Part shown: piece by piece, positions 59,151 through 64,000 of the stretch
Position numbering within the stretch: position 1 is the stretch's first letter
Layout: each line of letters begins with the position of its first letter
Assembly: GCF_963924675.1 (NCBI RefSeq)
Contig: NC_089220.1
Location: 160,865,270-160,929,269 of the forward strand
Direction of reading: 5' to 3'
DNA length: 64,000 bases
Source: Phocoena phocoena
Taxonomy: Eukaryota; Chordata; Mammalia; Artiodactyla; Phocoenidae
Notes under the pieces: generated by a model
Database searches by the model: none
Told to the model about the DNA's origin: nothing
What the model saw: only the letters and a program-made list of their open reading frames with translations
Position numbers and translations under genes: made by a program

Positions 59151-61605
59151 CATACACTTCAAGCAGAGCAAAGACTCCCACACAGCCGGGCTGCAGTGAA
59201 TCCGGGTTGCTTGTTAGGAGACACACAAAAGCCTGTGGAGCAGGCAATCTGGGTAGAGCAAAGGCAGGGAGGTGGGAAGGGGAGTAAGGGACAGGAGGGA
59301 CCTGGGAAGGGTGTGGAAGCTTCAGGTGGTGGCTTCCTGACAAGAGCTGGGGCTTCTGGTGGAGGTGTGGCAGCATTACAAGAGTCACCTTTCACCTTAT
59401 CTAACAACTGTGTCAGAAGAGTTGTTGAATCCTCAGCACAGTTTTGCATTCCCACCTCAGTAGCCTCAGGTACTGTTTTCATACACAGATCTCCCTAATT
59501 GTTTCTCACTGCTCCTTTGAAATGTGATTTGCAAATCCAGCCCACTGTTTCGGAGCCCAAGCCCTGACCGCTGCCTGTTCTGCCCTGACCAAGCAGGACT
59601 TGTCTCTTGGAAAGAGGCTTTGTGCCACTGTTTTACAATAATATTTTGGGTAAAATGTTCAGTTTCCTCTTTGTGATTCCAGGCAGACAGAGAAGATCCA
59701 TGAGCTCCGTGTGCAAGAAAGGGTAGAGGATCTGTAATTTTCCTTAAAACAGTTCTTGGCCAGAGCTCTGGTCTAATTTGTATGATGCATAGCTCGACAA
59801 TGTTATGAAACACCATGCTAGCCTGCAAGGCTAATTTATGGAAATTACAAACATGCATGGATTGGATTCTTTTTTATATTAGAAAATGGTTTGAACGGTT
59901 TGAATTTTTGTTGGGTTTTTAGTCTCCCAGGGCTGAGCGGACCCAGAACTTCCTAACGTTCTCCTCTGCACATCAGAATCTTGCTGACCTTTGGGTGGTC
60001 TGTGAGTCCAAAGGAAAAAAAGCTTTTGAAAACGGCTCCCGCATTCTGTCTGGCGTTACATTTCTAAGTTTCTTTGAGATGATTTTATTTTTGTGAGACC
60101 TGCAGAATACTGCGTGTGAGCTGCCTGTTTTGTTCACCTTGCTTGATGTTTCACTAACGTCTCAACAGACAGGAGTTCAGCCAAAAGGACCATAGGCTCA
60201 TACATCAGTGAAATCCTTAATGAAAGTACATTAAAATCAGCCTTCAGGGTCTGACTTAAATCACTAGAAACACATTTACACTGTAGAAAAGGATTTAATT
60301 GAAAGGATTTTCTTTTCCCCCAAAATATGTGTAGTCATCTGATCCCGAGTATATGCAACACCATCAAATCCAAGGTTATCTTTATAATGTAGCAAATAGC
60401 TACTGGTTTGTTTAGCTTTGATGATAAATTCCATTTTTTTCTAGGTACAGTATAAACTACCAAGGATTTGTTTTTTAGGAACTAAGGATGATACAGTGGG
60501 TTTGTCTCAATTTAATATGTAATTGCTATTTGAGATAATGTTTAAATAGGTCCTAGATACTCCTTTTATACCAAGAAAGGTAGCCTAGCATCAGTTTTTG
60601 TCTAAATGAAGAAGGTTACTAAATAATAAAAATACAGTTTTTACCTCTTTAATCCCATCTTCAATCCTATAGACCAAAACAACAGCAAAACTGTTCCTTA
60701 AAGTCATAAATTGCTCTCTTATCTTCTTTTTTTATCAATTAATTTATTTATTTATTCTTATCTTCTTAAGAACCTCAATTTCTTTCCTAAAATCTTCCTG
60801 TAATTAGGTGTGGAATATCTTACTTTTGATTCATTCATTCATACAACAGACATTTCCCCCAAGAATTCTCATTTCTCCGTTCCAATTTTAGCTTTGCAAG
60901 CAAGCCTGCTATTTATTTCTGGAACTGATCGACATCTTTCAGTTTAATCCTCAAATAATTGTATTCAAACACCCAGAGAGCACAAGTGTAGCAACCTAAC
61001 TCTTTAACTCAAGTTCTAAATCACTAGTTGTTCATGTTAATGGTTATAATGAGTTTTTCAAGCATATATTATCATTAACATGCCAGAAAAGGAGTTTAGT
61101 GTTTCTTTCCCTTGATAAATTTCAAAAATCTCTGGGATTAAAATAAGGCCAAACCCCTTTGGTTGTGGGTATCACAGGGCAGCTGTCATCCTTTTCCATG
61201 CCTTTTTACCTCCTTTTGTTACTGAGTCCAAGCTCATACTGCTAGCCGCACGACAGGCTGATAAATCAGGAGATGAGGTATTGGGACAAGGAATAGTGAC
61301 TTTACTCAGAAACCCAGCAGACCGAGAAGATGGTGGACTAGAGTCCTAAAGAACCACCTTACCCAAGTTAGGATTCAGCCTTCTTTTAGACTGAAAGGGG
61401 AGGGGCTGTGGCTGATTGTTGCCAACTTCTTGGTTTTGAAATCCTTTGTTCTTAGAGCTGTTCACACAGGTCTGGTCACAATGTTTCTGTAAACCTCCAG
61501 CAAGACAAAGGGTATTCTCTATTCTGCAACTTTTTATCTCTATATGAATGGAAAAGTGTTACACCTTTAAAGATCAGAGCCTTGAGAATGGGCTGTCCTG
61601 TGTAC
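59151..61605. other. 2.4 kb largely repeat-free tract
   Basis: No exon or nameable repeat is seen. 59480-60700 is AT-rich with no interspersed repeat that I recognise. A (TTTA)-like run is near 60738-60760. Overlapping opposite frames at 59065-59498 are not convincing genes. Confidence 0.45.
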
Positions 61606-61837
61606 CAGCGGTCCCCAACCTTTCTGGCACCAGGGACAGGTTTTGTAGAAGACAATATATCCATGGATGGGGTCGGGGTCGGGGTCGGGATGGTTCAGGT
61701 AGTAACGTGAGCGATGCGGGGACAGCAGATGAAGCTTCCCTCGCTCGCCCACCACTCACCTCACGCTGTCCGGCCTGGTTCCTAACAGGCCGTGGACCGC
61801 TACTGGTCTACGGCCCGGGGATGGGGGACCCCCGCTG
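61606..61837 (+). mobile_element. Short hAT-type DNA transposon
   Basis: Starts CAGCGGTCCCCAACC, continues 'tttctggcaccagggacaggttttgtagaagacaat' and ends 'cggcccggggatgggggacccccgctg'. The ends are inverted repeats: CAGCGG.TCCCC matches the reverse complement of the right end apart from a 3-base indel. It is 232 bp, non-coding, and belongs to a non-autonomous family common in eutherians. I do not give the exact family. The middle carries GGGGTC three times. Confidence 0.8.
61669..61689 (+). repeat. (GGGGTC)3 with G-quadruplex motif
   Basis: Three GGGGTC units followed by GGG give four G-runs with 2-base loops inside the hAT element. Confidence 0.85.
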
Positions 61838-64000
61838 TATATTTCAGGCTATAGACAACATTCTTTTACAAAAGGTGCAGAGCCAGCATGACTAAGCTCA
61901 GGTAACAGAGCACAGGGTTAGAGATAAAGGAAGAGATCCAGTACGGACTCAGCTTTGTTCTCCGTAACACTTTCTCCTTCTACAGGTAGAGAGTGAACAG
62001 CAACAGGGGATCAAATGAACTGTATCTTTTCTGTGTTTCCATATCTCAACCACACACTTACACAGGCCTAATTGGCAAGATAATACACATGATGGTGGTT
62101 TTCTGACAGGAGAGTTTGTGACACCATGGGTTGCCTCCATGCCCCCTTCACACACACACACGCACGCGCGCACACACACACACACACACAGAGGCACTCT
62201 TACTGCTCCCTGATCTCAAGCCCTTGGGAAACTGCTCCAGCTGTTTGTGCTGGGAAACTCGGCATATCTGTGGGTTTACTCTGCAGCAAGTCAGCTCGTT
62301 CAGACAACGAGAGCCTAGAAGCTAGAGCTTCGTGTTTGGCTTTGAGCTCCTCCACAAAAGGAGGCAAATGCCAATGCTGTCACCAGGCTCTGTACCGTCC
62401 CCACTATTGTCTCCCACTTTCCCTGCCTCATCCAGGTCGCTGCCAAACCAAGCCATGGGGACGGAGTAGGACCACAGACACCGGGGGACAGGCTTAGACC
62501 AGTGGGGAAGCGGCAGGTGTAAAGAACCCAAGTCTCGATTCCTGAAGGACTCCGTGCCTTGACACTGCTCTCCCCTTTTCTCTCCTGTTCGCAGCCACGT
62601 TCAGCCTTCTAGGGCCAAACTTCTGATTTTCTTTAACCTCTCTTACTCAAGCCTTCCTCGACCTGACATCTCTCCCCACCTACTGCTCCAAGAACCTCTC
62701 TCACTTCCTTCCCAGAAGAAAGCCCGGAATATGCTATCGAAGTCTACCCTGCAGATTCACCCTAATTCAGTATCCTGTCCTGAATTGTTGGTCTGCAGGG
62801 TGGTAACTATACCTATGACTCTGGAAAGAATCTCCTTGTCAAGTGGATCATCAACCCTCAGGTGGAGACAATAGCAGCGAAGGCTAGCTAGTCTATGGAT
62901 GAGCTTTTGTGGGGTTCATCTAGCTGTGATGCTTTAGACCCCACCTATCTGGCCTCGTGGATGTCCCCTGCTGTCTGACTCTAGCCCAACATTGGAAGTA
63001 ATTCAAAAAGGTAATCTTCTTAACACCGATTCTTCCATCAGAGGCTGCCTGAGTAACAGGCAAACATTCAGGCCTTGATCATATCGAGGCTTTCCTTTTC
63101 ACTTAGGTTGTCTTCCAAAACATACTGTCTAAGCCAAACACGACAACTGCAATTTCTACTTATTCAAAAGTAGCTGCCTGCCTGCCTGCCTAACCACCAA
63201 TGACACCGTGGGAAGTTCTCTCCGTCAACATCAGAACGTCTTCACGATGTTCTTTTGGCTGTCTCCAATGTCATTCCAAAAAGCATTCCTCCAGCTCTGT
63301 AATAGAGGCCAACTTTGGTATTCAACACAAAGACTTCCCTTCCCTTCCTGCCAACTTGAGGCATCTCTATAGCTGCAAAGGACAAGAAAAATTCAGTAAG
63401 TGCCAAGACTAAATGAATCAGTCCCCAAAAGCCATAGTGAAGATTATGTAGGAAATAACAGGCCAAGAACACCCAGTGCAAAACAATGGTCATTTTGAGT
63501 GTAAATTTCATGGCCTTTATGTTACAGAAGAAAGAAACAAATTACTCAAGATCTTAGCCTCAAAGAAATTAGTCTGGAATTGTGAAAGAAAGTGTGACAA
63601 ATAAATTTAAGGATTTTAAGAGAAATTGGCATTTTTATCCAAAGCACACGTCTTGCATTTCTTCAAACTTCTCCTTAGAAGATCATAAAATGCTCCATTA
63701 TGAGTGTAGTGGAAACTTGATGAACTATTGTTTTTGGCTCGTTTGCAAGAAAGCAATAAAGTTGCCTCCTCTTGGCTGTTACTAGATTGTTGTCATTACC
63801 CAGGACATAGCGTGAACCTATGTTATCTTCAATTTTGTTTTTGCAAGCTAACAGTCACAAGAAAAATACCCTCTTTCCCACTTGGTAAGTTACTTTATTT
63901 TCAGTCTCTCCTTTGGTATGATCTCAACTCAGAGGGAAAAGAAGTGGAGAAATTCATAGAAGATCTCAGTCGGCAGATAGAGCTGTGATAGAGCCCTGGA
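61838..64000. other. 2.2 kb unique sequence to window end
   Basis: No exon is recognised. It includes a CA/CG-alternating microsatellite (62149-62190) and a short (CTGC)n at about 63174-63190. The 89-codon minus frame at 63242-63511 has a hydrophobic N-terminal half but no support as a gene. Confidence 0.45.
62149..62190 (+). repeat. (CA)n microsatellite with CG steps
   Basis: Alternating CA with an internal CGCACGCGCGCA. A purine-pyrimidine alternating run of about 40 bp, prone to Z-DNA. Confidence 0.95.

Noticed and set aside
63242..63511. Minus-strand 89-aa frame with a hydrophobic start as a small membrane protein
   Set aside because: No homologous family recognised and no promoter or splice context. 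Such frames are common by chance.

Overview
The window is nuclear DNA from a mammal, most likely a cetacean (dolphin or whale). The main evidence is a set of at least 13 tRNA-derived SINEs of the CHR type. They share a head reading GGGCTTCCCTGGTGGCGCAG, a B box of the GGTTCGTGCC type and an A-rich tail. Ten are a short form of about 200 bp, often with clean target-site duplications. Three are a longer form with tandem 'CAACTACTGAGCC' modules. This family is known from Cetacea and hippopotamuses, with relatives in ruminants. No BovB or Bov-A/ART2A sequence was recognised, which argues against a cow or sheep. Hippopotamus cannot be excluded by eye.

I find no protein-coding exon I can defend, no functional RNA gene and no CRISPR array. 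The window reads as intergenic or deep intronic DNA. The many 60-270 codon open frames are chance frames or lie inside SINE, LINE or LTR copies. The only stretch with a hint of former coding sequence is 23461-24204, where one frame carries six internal stop positions in about 248 codons. I could not identify it, and it may be chance.

Layout: 1-9640 is mostly unique sequence with an L2 tail, MIR pieces and two SINEs. 9645-11000 is a nested cluster: an L1 3' part holds a long SINE and a short SINE, and a second short SINE in opposite orientation follows. 12040-13560 is a long sense L2 remnant. 13560-15590 is mostly unique with one young SINE. 15595-17450 is antisense L1. 17450-23460 is mostly unique with two SINEs. 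25330-28440 is a dense mosaic of old repeats (MIR, SINE, MaLR LTR, antisense L1, L2 tail, antisense L2 reverse transcriptase). 28450-36570 is unique with scattered old fragments. 36575-37109 and 47275-47712 are two copies of one artiodactyl/cetacean L1 3' end in opposite orientation. 49340-56860 is again repeat-dense. 57000-58520 is GC-richer. 61606-61837 is a short hAT-type DNA transposon.

The observations most worth checking are: a pair of about 250 bp blocks (51701-51952 and 57030-57276) far more alike than two old L2 copies should be; a four-run G-quadruplex motif inside the hAT element; a head-to-head inverted SINE pair; a perfect 16-bp palindrome of two octamer-like half-sites; a perfect 12-bp-stem hairpin; and several repeat-free AT-rich tracts that could be conserved regulatory DNA. 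None amounts to a new biological system. All identities here come from reading the sequence, without database searches.
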